This document shows positions 36,707 through 50,582 of a DNA stretch of 64,000 nt, one piece after another (position 1 is the first letter of the stretch; every line of letters begins with the position of its first letter). The position numbers and the translations under genes are program-made. Source of the stretch: Lycocorax pyrrhopterus obiensis (taxonomy: Eukaryota > Chordata > Aves > Passeriformes > Paradisaeidae); contig JACSVZ010000004.1 in the NCBI GenBank assembly GCA_014706295.1, positions 89,287,047-89,351,046 of the forward strand. Direction: 5' to 3'. The notes beneath the pieces are model-generated. The model ran no database searches. It saw only the letters and a program-made list of their open reading frames with translations, and was not told where the DNA came from.

Positions 36707-38634
36707 GACAAATAATAACCTTGGTGCATGACAACATTTCTTAAAATTTACTGCAGGTTTCTTATATTGAAAAGCTATATGTAATGGAGAAATCTAAAAT
36801 GCTATGTGAAATTTCACATCTGATCAAATTATCATCTCAAAAAAATCTGACTTTATTGAGATAAAAAAATTCCAATAATAAATCTCAATTTGTTAAAGAT
36901 CATAGACTGAATTACCTCATTTTTAGTAATTGGAGTGTATTTTCTTTCACTTTCCATTTAATGGACTCTACTGATTTAAAGGATAAACAAGGTCTATTTT
37001 TTTAAAACATTTTTGAGTGTTTTTTATTAATTGTAAGCATACCAGGTAGCCTAAAACTCATGTATTTCCCAGCTTTTTTTAATAGTCTCTGGGTGCTCAT
37101 GTTCACAGACTTTAATCAGTGTTTAAATCACAAAACAATATACTGATTTGGTCTTTAGAGATGTGGGGCATCCTCTTCTTGATTACCAGTTGTAAATTGT
37201 TTAAGGGGTTAATGTATCTGCATGAAGCTGTTCCCACATTTGTGCTCTCAAAGGCCTTCTCTTTGCACCTTTCACCATGTCTTAGAGCTATACTAACACC
37301 TTTATTATAGTAAAGGAAGCAGACTTGAATTAAGATCTGTGTAGTAATTCCACTGATGCACATAGAAAGGAACCACTGGACAAGCTCCTACCTTAGGAAG
37401 GGGGCATGGTAAAGAAGCTGCTTTTCCATGACATGGAAAGGCATTTCATTTCTTTCAATTGTCTTGCTGAGAAAAGGGAAAATGGACCCTAAAGCATCTC
37501 TGCCAGTTTACTATGTAAAAATTAAAATCGCAGTGGGGGTCATCATGCCTTTTGAGATTTTCATGCCTTTCGGGAAAAGGAAGCACCTGTAATGATGATC
37601 ATCCCTTTCCTTTCAAGATGGCAGGTAAGAAGGCAGATTTCACAGCACGGTTTTCCTCTTCATCCCCATCAGTGGTAACTTTCCTCATTACAACAAAAGG
37701 AAATATTTTTAACCTAGTGAAGAGCTTGTAATTTAAATAAGTTATCACTGGAACATAATTTGCTTACTGATATTTCTGAAATATGTATAAGCAAAGACCT
37801 GTGCACCATGGTAAAGTATTCAAGTTTGAAGTGAGGCATAAACAGAGGCTTCACTGCAAGAATGAGGTGTAGGTCGCTCTAGTTGCTATGAAAGTTTAAA
37901 ATGGAGACCAGCTCATTAGAGAAACTCACCTTTCTGCCTGAGGAGAAAACATCTTAGGAGGGATTCATTCATCACTAAGCACTTCTCATTTTAGATTTGG
38001 TATTGAAATGGGTGGAAGACAATGACAGATCATGTAAAATGTGAAGTTTGAAGCTATGGAAATAAGAAATTTACATTTTCTCTGGACTCCAAGATTCGTT
38101 CTTCTCCTATGGCTGTTCTGTTTTGCAAAGCACAAGACCTCTCTTTTCATGGAGTTCACAGACTGTGATGGAGAGTTTTGTTCATGCAGATTTTAGCCTC
38201 CCTGCAGATGTCATTCTTCTAAGCAGCATCCTACATAGTTATTAGCATAAGTACCTGGCTACAAAGTACAAGTGAAGAAGATAAAAAAATCTAATTTATT
38301 TCTTCAATCAACATCCAGAAGTTTCTAGAAGGCAAATCTAGGGATTTTAGGTAAAGATGAAAAACACATTGTCTGTTTAACAGCTTTCTTGATTTCACAT
38401 GAACATCTTGCAGAAACTTGCATCTGCAGAGCGTGAGCAGAATCTCAGCAGGTGGGAAAATGAAAGGGAGATAGGACAAGATGCAAGTATTGCCTCCAGT
38501 TGTCCTAAGAGAATAAATTAGGCTATGTTTACATTAACATTAGTAGTACAGTGCACCACAAGCAGCTTTATACTGCAAAACAATTAGTGCTAAGGGCATG
38601 ACGTTCGCGCTGTGTATATTTCAGAGTTTTTACT

Positions 38635-39120
38635 GTGGACTGTTTCTGCTTCTTTAGGCTGGCTGCCTGTTACTGGCTAGAGAACACCTTCCAGCTTACT
38701 TTTATGCAAAAAGAGATGAACTTACCTTCTTTGAGACTGCTCTGTGAGGCAAATCAAAGCACAGTAAGAGCAGATGACTGGAGATTGTTTCTGAAGTGCA
38801 CCCTTGATCAAAGCCTTGATGTGAATGTATTTTTTATCTCCTGGTACAACCATCATAACACACAGAAAAGCCTGACATTTGCAGACACTTTTTACATGCA
38901 GGATTTGATTGGGTCAATGGACAAACAAATGAAGACTCAGAAATGTCCTTTTGAGATTTTATATTATCTTCATGAAATTCAAACACAAATCCCACACAAC
39001 AAAGTAGTTTCAGAACCTGCTTTACTCAGGACATTGCCTATAATGAATATATTCTTGCTATGCCCTGGCTGTTTGTTGGTTCATTTAGTTATTTTTTTCC
39101 GAGGCAAAGAAGGCACTTAG
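38635..39120 (+). other. Unassigned 161-codon open frame
   Basis: One of the longest ATG-started frames outside recognised repeats. I recognise no domain: it has a hydrophobic C-terminal stretch (about residues 137-155, ending VHLVIFF) and otherwise mixed composition. A pyrimidine-rich AG lies just upstream and AGGTAGAG overlaps the stop. It lies deep in the 33-kb intron. In 64 kb of six-frame sequence such a length may arise by chance, so I do not call it a gene. Confidence 0.2.
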
Positions 39121-40044
39121 GTAGAGTATGCACACTGGCAGAGTATATGTGTCATGTTTTAATTCAGTCTTTCACACAATTAACATAATTCTTGGTACTG
39201 TTCTGTGTTATCAGACTGTTAACAGCCTTTTGAATGATCATTCTTTTAATTGCAGCTTTTGAAATATTTTATGTCTACAGTGCTTTTCTCTGTAATTAGG
39301 TGATTTTAAAGAGACTTACGGGTAGATTATATTTGCCTTATGGTATCTTTCAGAAAAAGGTTAGCAGAAAAATGCATGCTACTACATATGTGCAAAACTA
39401 TGTGTAGAAAACTAAACGCTTACAAATTTTTTTTTCTACATTAGCCAGTTATTAACTCTGTCAAATTAGTAGACTTTCTGCTCTGACATTATCTAAAGGG
39501 AAAATATGTGTTCATTTTTTCATCAAACAACTATAACCAGGGAAAGCTAGACAGTAATTCCTGAATATCTGTCCTGAAGCAGATACCTCACTGCCAGTCT
39601 GACGAATAATTCTTTTAGCTATATTTAAAACAGTGAGAGATCAACTACCTGAAGCACCTTTAGACGCAAGTGGGTAAAGATCTACATTTAGGTGTTTTAG
39701 AGCACATTTCGATTACTGAACCATAGACTTCTTACACCTTAAGTAATCCTTCCTGGGCTACAGCTTCTGCTTCAGTAAATTGTGGACCTCTCACAGATTC
39801 TGTATCTCCAGGCAATGTGAGGATTTTACCTTACACTTTCAAATTACACTAGCCAGCTATTTAGATTTGTACTGATTTCTGCAAAAAAATTCTGTTTACT
39901 TTGAATATTGTCTTTTTTTTTCTCTTAAAAATGAAAAAAAAGTCTTCTTGAAAAAATCGTATTACAGATCTTTTGGACATGTCTCGCTTCTGTGCAGTTC
40001 TTTGGGTTTGAACAATATCCATACCTCTACAGCTACAAGAATAG

Positions 40045-41758
40045 TCAGAAGGACAATCCAGGGAACTACAAACCTGTCAGCCTGACCTTGGTACCAGGAA
40101 AGTTCATGGAGCAGATCATCTTGAGTGCCATCACATGGCACTTACAGAACAATCAGGGGTTTATGAAAGGCAGGTCGTGCTTAACCAACTGTCCCAGTTT
40201 GAGACAAATTCAGAGAAACGTCCAAAATGAACGTCCTCTGATAGAAGGCAGGCTTCAGCCGCCCCTCCCCCACCAGGTTCGGAAAGAATTTTCCTTGGAG
40301 GAAAGTGAAAGGAAAAAAGCTATTTATTTAACAGACACAATGCACAATGGGAAAAGAATAATGCTAAATAATAAAACCTCTCACTGTGGAGAGAACTTGG
40401 TAAATTTTCAGAGTCCTTTCTGTGGGTGTGGTCTCTTTCTTTCACTCTTCAGGGCTGGGTCAGCGTGGGCCCCCTCCAGGCCAACGGTGTAGGGTCTCCT
40501 GGTGTGTTCTGAATGGTTCTGGAAGAGAAGAAGAAGAAGCCAAAGTCCCAGGAAAAAAAAAAATTAACTCCCTGTCTCTCTCCAGAGAAACAGAGCCGTA
40601 AGCTGGCTGAAAAGCAGCAAAAGGTGCTTCCTTCGCTCTTGCTGCTGCAGAAGCATGCAGAGGCGTAGTGTGACCTTGGAGCACAAACTGCTTTGAGAAG
40701 TTTGTCTGGCTTTTTTTTTCCTTCTCTCGCACCCAGTTTTAAAGACACAGAAAGGCACAGGAATCCTATCTGGGCATGGAGTGGTGATAGGGGATACGCA
40801 TCATAAAGTCACCCCAAGATACCAACCTGCTCTCCTTTTATGACAAGGTGACCTGCTTAGTAGATGAGGGAGAGAATGTGAATGTTGTGTTTCCAGACTT
40901 CAGTAAAGCCTTTGACATGGTCTTCCACAACATTCTCCTGGAGAAACTCACTGTTCGTGGCTTGGATGGATGTGCTCGTCACTGGGCGAAAAACTTGCTG
41001 GATAGCTGGGCCTAGAGAGTGGTGGTCAGTGGAATGAAATCCATTTGGTAGCCAGTTATTAGTGTTTCCCGGGACTCAGTATTGGTGATGGTCCTGTTTA
41101 ATATCCTTATCAACAATCTGGATGAGGGGATTGAGTGCACCCTCAGTCAGTTTGCTGATGGCACAAAGTTGGGTGGGAATATAGATCTGCTGTGGGGTAG
41201 GAAAGATCTACAGAGGGATCTGGACAGGCTGGATTGATGAGCAAAGGACAACTGCATGAGGTACAAGGTGAAGTGCCAGGTTCTGCCCTTGGGTCACGAC
41301 AACCCCATGCAGCACTACAGTTTGGGGGCAGAGTGGCTGGAAAGCTGCCTGGTGGCAAAGGAGCTGGGGGTTCTGGTTGACGGCCGGCTGAACATGAGCA
41401 AGCGTGTGCCCAGGTGGCCAAGAAGGCAAATAGCATCCTGGCCTGTATCAGCAATAGTGTGGCCTGAAAGGAAGTTGTAGCAAGATGGGGTCAACCTCTT
41501 CTGCTGTATCTGAAAGGAAAAACCAAGAGGAAATAACCTGAAGTGCACTAGGGAAGGTTCAGTTTAGATATTAAAAAAGAAATGCATTTCAGGAGTGTTG
41601 AGGCATTGGAATAAGTTGCCCAGGAAGGTGGTTGAGTCACTGTCTGGAAGTGTTCAAGAGGTGCCTGGATGTGTCACTTGGGGATGTGGTTTAGAGGTGA
41701 TTATGTTGGTGCTAGACAACATAACAGTTGGGCTAGATGATCTTGAAAAACACTTGTG
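40045..41758 (+). pseudogene. CR1 LINE ORF2 remnant, interrupted by an LTR
   Basis: Starts in the reverse-transcriptase region (NPGNYKPVSLTLVPGKFMEQ, then GFMKGRSCLTN). After the inserted LTR it resumes with CCTGCTCTCCTTTTATGACA and a frame carrying VFPDFSKAFDMVFHN (RT motif A), a [12 protein letters not shown] equivalent of the FADDTK motif near 41150, and a CR1 3' end near 41600-41758 (GGCATTGGAATAAGTTGCC, GATGATCTTGAAA). Stops and frameshifts abound, so it is dead. The LTR insertion proves the CR1 was there first. CR1 RT normally copies its own mRNA at the insertion site. Confidence 0.9.
40190..40821 (-). mobile_element. Solo ERV LTR nested in CR1 (5-bp duplication)
   Basis: A 632-bp element beginning TGTCCCAGTTTGAGAC and ending GTCACCCCAAGATA (CA decayed to TA). 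CCAAC flanks it at 40185-40189 and 40822-40826. It splits a CR1 reading exactly between the ACCAAC and CTGCTCTCC parts of the RT region. Sense is minus: AATAAA (40323-40328) and a TTTAAAACTGGG TATA-like box (near 40733) are in order when read that way. It is the same family as 60903-61540. A 5-bp duplication suits ERVL-like or some ERVK-like elements. Confidence 0.9.
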
Positions 41759-42120
41759 TGGTCATTTCTACTTGGTTACTTCTTTCCTTTTGTCACTTTA
41801 TGAGTCCTGTGGATTTGCCAACTGTATCTATCTCTGGATCGTTGTTTCAAAGATACTCACTGAAGAATTGTTTTATTAAGTTTTATGACCATTTAAGCTT
41901 TGAAACATTTTTTATTGTACCTATGTTGGTAAGAGACTATGTTTTCAGCATAATTACTTTTAATCCATGTTTTTTAATTAGGCAAATCAAAATACAATTC
42001 CTCAATTGGATTTGAAATAACATGGTAAAATAATGGGTGAGGTGGCATTTTTATTACAGCACCAGTTTTATGGTAATTTACTATAATCACTTTAAGTATG
42101 AAAAGCTTTATAATTCTAGC

Positions 42121-42197
42121 TGTATCCACGCTGACCAAAGGAATGGACCAGATTACTTCCAGAGGTCACTTTCAACCTACATGATTCTTTGATTAAC
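42121..42197 (+). mobile_element. CR1 3' tail fragment
   Basis: Reads GGAATGGACCAGATTACTTC, CAGAGGTCACTTTCAACCTA and CATGATTCTTTGATT, the end of CR1 in plus orientation. Confidence 0.8.
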
Positions 42198-43062
42198 CAA
42201 AGTGATTTCAACATTGGAAACATTTTTGTGTTCATATATGCATTTCGCAAATTTCTCAGGTACTAGATATTCATTTCCATTCCTGCCGACATAAGAATTA
42301 TAAAGCTTATGTTTGTGGCATTTCAAGTGTAACAGAATGTTTATAGACAATTTTAAAGAAATTGCAAATTGTCATTTAAGCCCTGTACAATGCTAATTAC
42401 AATTCCTGAAGGTACGTGATTATATGAACAGAATTTTGAAAGAGAAGGGCCAAAAATATATATTTTTTACAGGTTTTAAGAATGTTTTACAGTAAAAGTA
42501 TGGCACTATGCGGGACCTGTAATTCTTACTTGTAAATATCTCACTCAGCTGGGTTAATCACTAGTATTTGGACTTAATTGTATCTGGTCTTTTCCTTGTT
42601 AAAACAGTTAAGAAATGAGTACTTAAAAATCAATAATATCTTTGAGATTCTAAATTAATATTTTTATTCTAGAAAGCCATTTTAGTAATTCAAATTATTT
42701 TATATTCCCAAACCCAAAGAATAATAAGGTCCATTACTTTTAAAAATTGTATGACAGCTTTAATAGACATGAGTAATATTTAGAGATATGATCTGAATAT
42801 TCAAATATTGTCTTCAGCTTTTATTTTAAGTTCACTGTTGGGCAGCTTCATCATATGGGGATCAAAGATTTGTGTAGTGTTTTTGACCCTTCTAGTATTG
42901 TTCTAACATATCATTTTATCGTGAATAACTAAATGTCACTTTGACACATAATTAATTCACCTCCAAGAAATACCCTGCCTTCTTATTCTACTTGAATAAG
43001 ACAGACAAAATTTATAACATCAAAGATACAGTCATAGCTGTCAACCATTAGGGCAGTAATAT

Positions 43063-43113
43063 ACTACTACTACTACTATTACTATTACTATTACTACTAC
43101 TACTACTACTACT
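43063..43113. repeat. (TAC)n / (TAT) trinucleotide microsatellite
   Basis: About 17 triplets of ACT/ATT permutations, mostly TAC with a TAT-interrupted middle. Confidence 0.95.
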
Positions 43114-45734
43114 GACTATTATTTTCTTTATTGAGCTCTGTACTTATTAGGGTCTAAAATCTTTGAAAGTTATATAGATTGAGTTTTTACTTTTTTTTTT
43201 TCCCCCACTTCTCTGCATGCGTTAGAATTCAGAGAGCCTGTAATTGGTTTCACAAATTAGTGTTCAAAATTCAAAAGTCCTGAGGAAATCTTCCTCGGAG
43301 TTGTAAGCCAATTCCTTGTGTCTCCACCTGAGGCAGAAAACTGATCATTCTATATATGTCTTGTAATTCAAAGAAATCTTCTACTGGCAGTTATTGACTG
43401 GTGTGGTTTGAATCATATTCAATGAAACAGGGAGACAGAAAAAAGATAATGGGTATTACTGACATTCAGAATACTGATCTCTCTGACAAATGCACAACTT
43501 TTTTGGTGCAGTGTAAAAATGCTAATATCACAGTCCAAAGGTCCCTGATGAGCCATAATGGGCAAAATTAATCTCCATGAGCCATTTTCTGACACTTCCT
43601 ACATATTCATATTTGCCCTTGGTTCACGTTTTTAGATTATCTTTGCAATCACATAATGAAAAATGTTTTTAATAAAAAGAGAGAAGTGCTATTCTGTACA
43701 GAAATAGAGACAAAAAGAAAATTCTACAAGTGTTTTGATTGTAGCACTTCTGAATAGTCTTTTATAATAATGGACAGTTTGTAGTAATAGAAACAAAATT
43801 GATATATGCTTGCAATACAATTTTCTAGATAATATAGAATATATTGGAAAATTAAGAAATATTTTATTCTATCATTTCACACTTTTTTTTATCCGTGATA
43901 TGTTTCTGTGATGTATTTTCCTTAGGAAAAAATATTTAATTTAAATAAACCTCCCTGAATATTAGTATCAGAAAGACAAAATTGGTCTTATTGCAGGTGC
44001 CAAATTGTCTCCAGATTCAAATATATTTTCATACAAAGTAATATGCAAAACACCTAAAGAATTAATATGCCAGTAAAGCTTTTATTGAAATCATTAGAAT
44101 ATATCTAACTCTAAACCTATCCATAACCTTTTTATGGAGGCACAGTATATCCAGAGATGTAATTCAAGCATTTTTTTTATTTAGCTAATAAAAATGTCTA
44201 CCAAATAGACACTGATAGTGATAAAGAGAGAATAAAATAGGTTGGAAATGACATTATAGATCCATATTTAGAATTAATAACATTAGGGTAGTGTCAAGTG
44301 TCTTTATTTTTTAGTATTGTTATCTAGATTTGTAATTCATAAAGAACCTTGGTTTTTTATTTGAAAAAGTGATTAAAGGGCAGGGATATAAACAGAATAA
44401 GTCTTTATTATGTCACATCTGCATTTTGAAATGTTTCCCGAATAAATTATTACATGTAAAAATTTCCTGTGATAGAAAAGCAAATGTTGCACTTTGAATT
44501 GGCATTAAACATAGTTTATTTCATTTCACTCAGTCTTTCTGGCAGTTTATGTCTCTTAAGAACAGGGAAATGAGAGCTGCATGCACAATAAGGTCTTGGC
44601 CATCATATCGGCAAGTATTAAGTTCTTCCTTTAGACACAAACTAACTCTTGGTAAAAGCAAATAATAGTGGAAACCAAACAGAAAGAGCAGGAGTTGTGG
44701 AACCAAACAAAAAACAACATTAACAATTTTCTCTGTTTCTACTCTTTATTTTTTTACTGGTGTCTTTTTAGTGAGTATCAGTGCATAAACAGTTATTTGC
44801 TCCTACCAATAAAACATATATTTTTATCATTTCTTTAGTCTTTGTTTGTTCAGATTTGAGATACGAAGGCTCAAATCATATTCAGTTAATATTTATCAGA
44901 ACTCTATTGCGCTTGGTAGAAATCAGTCACCTGTTCTGTTTTGTTCTTTCGGAGATAAACTTGACTTATTTTTAGTTTTAAGAATGACCAGCTTTGAAAA
45001 TAATTGCTTTCATCTGCTTCCAGTTTTATTTTGTAGTTTGAGAAGGGATACAGATTAATTTGTGCACAAATCTTTGCCAAAGATTTCATATTAGTGTCTT
45101 AGCTTTTCACCTTTCTTATTCAGCATATTGGACATTGCCATTAAAGCAGCTTGTAGAAGTTTTGCAGAGCAGAACAACTGAAATGTTAAAAAAAAAATCC
45201 CAAAACTACTTTGTACTCAGTTTCCTGTCACCTGTGGCTGTGGAACAAAAAATAAAAATCACCTCATGTGCCAGATTTCAGTTTATGTGATACTTCTACA
45301 TTTCCTGAAATCTGTCACTTTTGAACACATATCTACTAGCCAAGCTATTCAAGGACTGAAGATAACAGTCCTTCCAAAATAAATTTTACAGATGTATCAT
45401 TTTAGTCCAAAAGCATTGTATGGTTGACATTACAGCCATGCTACTTTTATACGCAGAAACACAAGCTGAATACTTACTTGATTCATATTTTTCCTTCACT
45501 TATATTTCCGAAAACCAAATAATATCAACTATAAATATTTTTTAAAGGAAATTGTTTCTAGTTGGTTGATATCTTTCTTGAAGATTCAGGTCAAATTGAC
45601 ACAGCTTTGCAGTTGAGGTCACATAAATGTTGATTAAAGAGAAAAAAATGTCTCTCCATCTGTTGCAGACAGATGTATGCTCTTTTAAGATGCCTGGCTT
45701 TTTCAGAGAGGTGACTGATGATTTGTGTTCAGCT

Positions 45735-45945
45735 AGTGCTCTATTTTGACATCCAGATCCTCTTCTAGTGAGCTGTTACCTGACTAGCTGTCACTCATTC
45801 TGTAACTGAGCAGTACATTACACCTTTCAAAATGTAATGTCCTATTTAATGACACATTTCTTTTACTCTTTTTTTTTTTTTTCTGGTAAGGCAATCTCTC
45901 CAATTTTTCAAGATCACTTTGCTTTCTAAACCTGTCTACAGTGTA
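45735..45945 (-). mobile_element. Old CR1/L3-like LINE remnant
   Basis: GACATCCAGATCCTCTTCTA, AGTGAGCTGTTACC, GTAACTGAGCAGTACATTAC and CTCCAATTTTTCAAGATCAC resemble the well-known ancient CR1-clade segment (CCCAGATCCTTTTCTGC ... CTCCAATTTGTCAAGGTC type), read here as its reverse complement. A poly-T run near 45870 interrupts it. Highly diverged. Confidence 0.5.
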
Positions 45946-46086
45946 CTCACATTCCTTCCCACTGTAGAAACTTAAATATTAACGTACAGTTTAAAAAATG
46001 TTGAAATCTCTATGTATTTTTAAAATCTGAAGTTAAAAACACTAACTCCAAATAGAATTAAAAAATCTCACTAACAATCATTAAGT

Positions 46087-46178
46087 TTGGTTGGGGATTT
46101 TTGTTTGGTTGGTTGGTTTTTTTTGTTTGGTTGGTTTTTTGGGTTTTTTTTTGGTTGTTTTGTTGGGTTTTTTTTCTG
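46087..46178. repeat. G/T-rich low-complexity tract
   Basis: GGTT, TTTTGG and GGGTTTTTTTT units with almost no A or C; the reverse-complement type of the A/C tracts at 94-245 and 32755-32878. Confidence 0.85.
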
Positions 46179-49100
46179 AAGAATCAGCAGTAAAGTAATC
46201 AGGTATTAGATATCTAACTCATCAAGAAGTTGGACCACTTCAGACGTGATTTCTATTGTGACTGAAAGCATAAGGGTACACTATCTCCAGCTAGACTTAA
46301 AACACAAAGAGAAAGTAATGATGTTTTAATAATTTAAACATTTTAGCTAGTATCTTCTTAACCAAACTGCATTTCACATTTAGCTGTGTTCACTAATACA
46401 GCTTACTGTACTGGCATTGCCAGTTTACATATGGTAATGCCAATAATTTTGTTTCATGACCAATGTACATGTGGGAGGTACAGGGAAGAGAAAAAGAAAG
46501 AAAACTGAAGATCTGATAAAATAGATTAGCCAAAAGAAGTCTTTTAGAAATGTTAATATTTTTTGTAATAGCTGTTTGGCGCCTGATACAAGTATATTTT
46601 AAATGCCTAAAGACTTTACAAATTAAATAAAAATAAGTAAACTAATTTTTTTAATACTCATTTTTAAAAGGAATAAAGAGAAAGCAGTGATAAACCTTTT
46701 AAGAAGTGCCGAGGAAACATATACAAATGAAATCCAAAGTGACTAAGTAAAATTTGGCTTTGGACTTTGATTTTAATATAGTAAAATTTTTGTTGGCTTA
46801 TATTTACAACATATGGAAAAAAAGGAACTGTATTAGGATAAATCGGCTGCTCTGATAGATGGCATTAGATAATATTTAATCATGAATTTTATTACCTGCT
46901 TATCACAAATGCCAAATTTGCCAAATGGTATAGATTTATAATATAGTCAGGTGTGGCAGTTTTTATTATAAAGCATTAGGTCACAACTTAAACAAAAATT
47001 AATTTTGTTTTCCTCCATTTATTTCTTTCAACTTTTCATGCATTTTGATATACAAATAATAGTTATACCGACAAATCAAGGACCATGACTATGGAATGAG
47101 TTTATATGTCTGTATATGCATATGCAAATAAAAGAAAAATTAAGTAGCGCATACTGATAGTGGGGAAATTAATATTTTCACATAGTAACTTTATAAATTG
47201 ACAAAGCAGGTACTGAAAGTTTCTGTTTCCAAATGGTTTCAGGTATGCCATAGCTAGGCACACTTGATTCTGATTAAAAGTCCTTTTATTCTCGAAATGC
47301 AATAGATCATGTTTTGATAGTTATGCTTGTGCAATCCTACTGCTTCATGTACATTTAAGCTATATAATTATAAAGAACAAGAACATATTGATATCTCATT
47401 TGGATTAAGCTTTTTAAAAGGTACACCTATCTGTGTCTTTGTTAAGACACGGGAAAGAGGAAAAACATTTTTGTGATAGATTTTGCAGACAAAGGCCAGT
47501 TTACAGCTTCTCACATCAGACTTAAGAATGAACTCTGTAGCTGTGTTTCAAATATGTAGAGACAACAGGGGTGTTTACTATAAAGATGGTACCACAATGT
47601 TACAAGCATTGATACTTATAGAAGATTGTAAGCTTGTTCTGCTATAGAAATGCAAGTAGTCATCACCATTTATCCCAGTACCATGGAAATGAAAGCAAAG
47701 GTTAAGCAAACAGTAAAATTTAATTTGCTAAGGCTGTATCTACTGTTATTTTTAGGAGTCCTGATTGCAAAATGGTAAGTCAGCAAAAAGAAATCAAAAT
47801 CTTGTTCAAGGACAGAGGAAGCACACAGTATGTTTAAGTAAAGCCAAGAATTAATTGTTAATATAGTAGCGATCTTAACAGTTAAATTCAAGAAAAAATA
47901 CTAGTATACATCCGATTATTAGATAAAAAGAACAGTGCATACAGAAGTCTCAATATTTACTATATGTGGTATATTTTATGTGTATCAGATACTGGTTTTT
48001 TTCTCTGTTACCCCTGGAGCCAATTTTGTCCAGCTCTAGGGCTACATTTCTTGACCTGTGGTGACTGGTTTGTAGCTGTGGAGTGTAGCTCTTGTAAAAG
48101 TCATAAATATCTCATTCTAATGGAATAACAACTTGCTATAGATATCTGTATACAATTATGGTTGTACTTTGTAAAGATAAACAAAATTAATCTAGTCATA
48201 GAGACCTGGTCAATAAGAGAAAGCACTGTCGTAAAAATGAAGTAAAACAAAGCTGCAACTCCCCACAAGAAAAATTCAGACAGGGAAAACCTAACAAACA
48301 CCAATTCTGAGGTCTTGAAAGTTCAGTGCAAATGTGCTTGTTACTAGGAATGGCAATACTGCATTACAGGGCTATGTGGTTACAAGATAGTGGGGAACCA
48401 GGGCAGAGTAGTGAAGTCTTTTGTAACGTAGAGTTACTCTTGGAGACTGACTGGGCATTCTAGTGGTGGTTGGGTGTATTGAGACTTATTAATATGCAGG
48501 TATATTTAAACTTATTATGCATATAAGAAAAAACTCACAGTATAAATAAATGACTGGTTTAATGATATTTGCTTGTCTCACAGAATATATTAAATGGGTT
48601 TAAGGTTTTGTATGTCGTAGCTAAACGATGACAGTAAATATTTATTTCTCAGAAAAGAGTCTGTCTAAAATATTCTGGAATGATCACTGCATTGTAAAAA
48701 ATGAAGAACTTCCCAAACCTAGTGAAACTGTTAAGCATATTTGTCCGTATGCATTATTTGACCATGTACATGTTAGTATATATTGACCGTGTGGGATTTT
48801 TTTTTTTTGGTACGGGTAGGAAAAACTATTGTGTTTGGTGATTCTAATTAGTCATATTCTGAAGTCCAAAATTGCTTTCTGCTAAGTGTATCTGAAAATC
48901 TGTTGCATTTAGTATTACACTTTCAGTGTCCATGTCTCAAGTGAGCACTGAGACAGTTTGCCCAAGGGAACATAGATCTCAGTGGGAATGAGCAGGTGTG
49001 TGTTTTTCAAGGCTTTAACATTCATACACAAAATCCAATTACGTGGCCACAATTTGATTCAAGCCTGCTTTACATCTTTTCGTCTACAGTTGCATGTTTT

Positions 49101-50261
49101 AACAGGCCTCTAATCATCTGTGCCTTAAGTGACTGTCATGCATTTAACCATGTTTCTATTTCAGCTCATCTGAGTGTCAGTCTCTTCCAGGATGTAGATG
49201 ATCTGGTTTTTTTGCGTCAATAGGTACATGCTGAGCAGAGCAGGAAACTGCCATTCTTCTTGCTGCACTCCATGTCAAATTTCAGTCATAAAATCCTGTG
49301 AGATGTTGAAATAATTAGAAGAAGGTGGGAACACAATACTGTAATAAAACTTCCTTTCATCATCTCATTAAATTCTGAACAAAACATTTGCAGATCCCAC
49401 AGAGTCAACCTCACTCAGGCAGATGGATTTTCTTTCTAGTTTTGTTACAGGCCAACATGATTGTTTAAATTGTCTAAATTTTTTCATCAGCTGGGGAGGA
49501 GAAGACAAAAATGTAATCATTGAAATTTTGCATAGTGTCACACACCATGGCACAAAACTTGGATGCTATATGATTGCATGACTTATGACTTATCAGACAG
49601 ATGGCTGTGACTGATTTCTTTATTTGTTTGGATTTTTAAGTATGTTGGGGTACATCCCAGTTCATAGTTTTGCTCTTAATTTGGTTTTGTAAAGTTCTGT
49701 GTTTTCATGTAACTGAAGTAATAATAAAACTCTTTGTACTATGAATATAAAACATTTTGTGACAGGGAAATAACTAAGTGAAAGATCTTTTGTAATTGAG
49801 AGCATGTGAACGAAACATCAGAAGATCTAAACATCTTTTGGCTTGCTCTTTATCACTGTGTTTCATAGAACATTCCAACTATTTTTGTAGAAAGAAGGTT
49901 TATATGATGGAGACAACCCTTTGCTTCACATATTGAAGCAATTTTGTTTAATTTGTACTTAAAATACATATTTAATGAGAAAAGAAATCATATAAAATCC
50001 AAATTAATCTTACAGTTCTAATTTCCAAAACCATAATCACTGCAACTGTTTCACTATAAAACAATTTGTGCAACCTGATGTAATGTTAAACAAATATCTT
50101 CTTCCTGACATCATTACAGAGCCTCTTCCCTTTCATATTTTTCTTTAAAGGTGTGTAGGCAATTGTGCCTGGAGCATTAAGTACAGTTCTTCTATTAATT
50201 TCCATTCATGGCAGAATTGGGCAGTTCACATCATAGATCTTGTATTATTGCTTTAGTCATT

Positions 50262-50582
50262 TAAGAGTGTCCTCCCCTCAGGACGGGAACTGGAGCGGGA
50301 GATGTGAGCTCTTCTCCCTGGTATTCAGGGATAAGACTTGTGGGAATGGTTCAGTGGTGCCAGGGGAGGTTTAAACTGGACATCAGAAAGCATTTCTTTA
50401 CCAAGAGGATGGTCAAACAGTGGAACAGCCTTCCTAGAGTGGTCCTAGAGTATGCCCCAAGCCTGACTGTCAGTGTTTAAGACGGTTTGAAAAATGCCCT
50501 TAATAATGTAGGTTAACTTTAGGTCAGCCCTGAAGTGGTCAGGCAGCTGGACAAGATGATTGGTGTTGGTATTTTGTTACTG
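50262..50582 (+). mobile_element. CR1 LINE fragment with ATTCT tail
   Basis: Reads GTGTCCTCCCCTCAGGACGG, GGGAATGGTTCAGTGGTGCC, AGGGGAGGTTTAAACTGG, CATTTCTTTACCAAGAGGAT and GGTCAGGCAGCTGGACAAGA, a distinct CR1 3' end subfamily. Its terminal TTCTG/TTCTA units run straight into the microsatellite at 50583. Confidence 0.9.

Noticed and set aside
39992..40492. 166-codon plus-strand frame
   Set aside because: It starts in CR1 RT sequence and crosses into the inserted LTR, so it is an artificial fusion.
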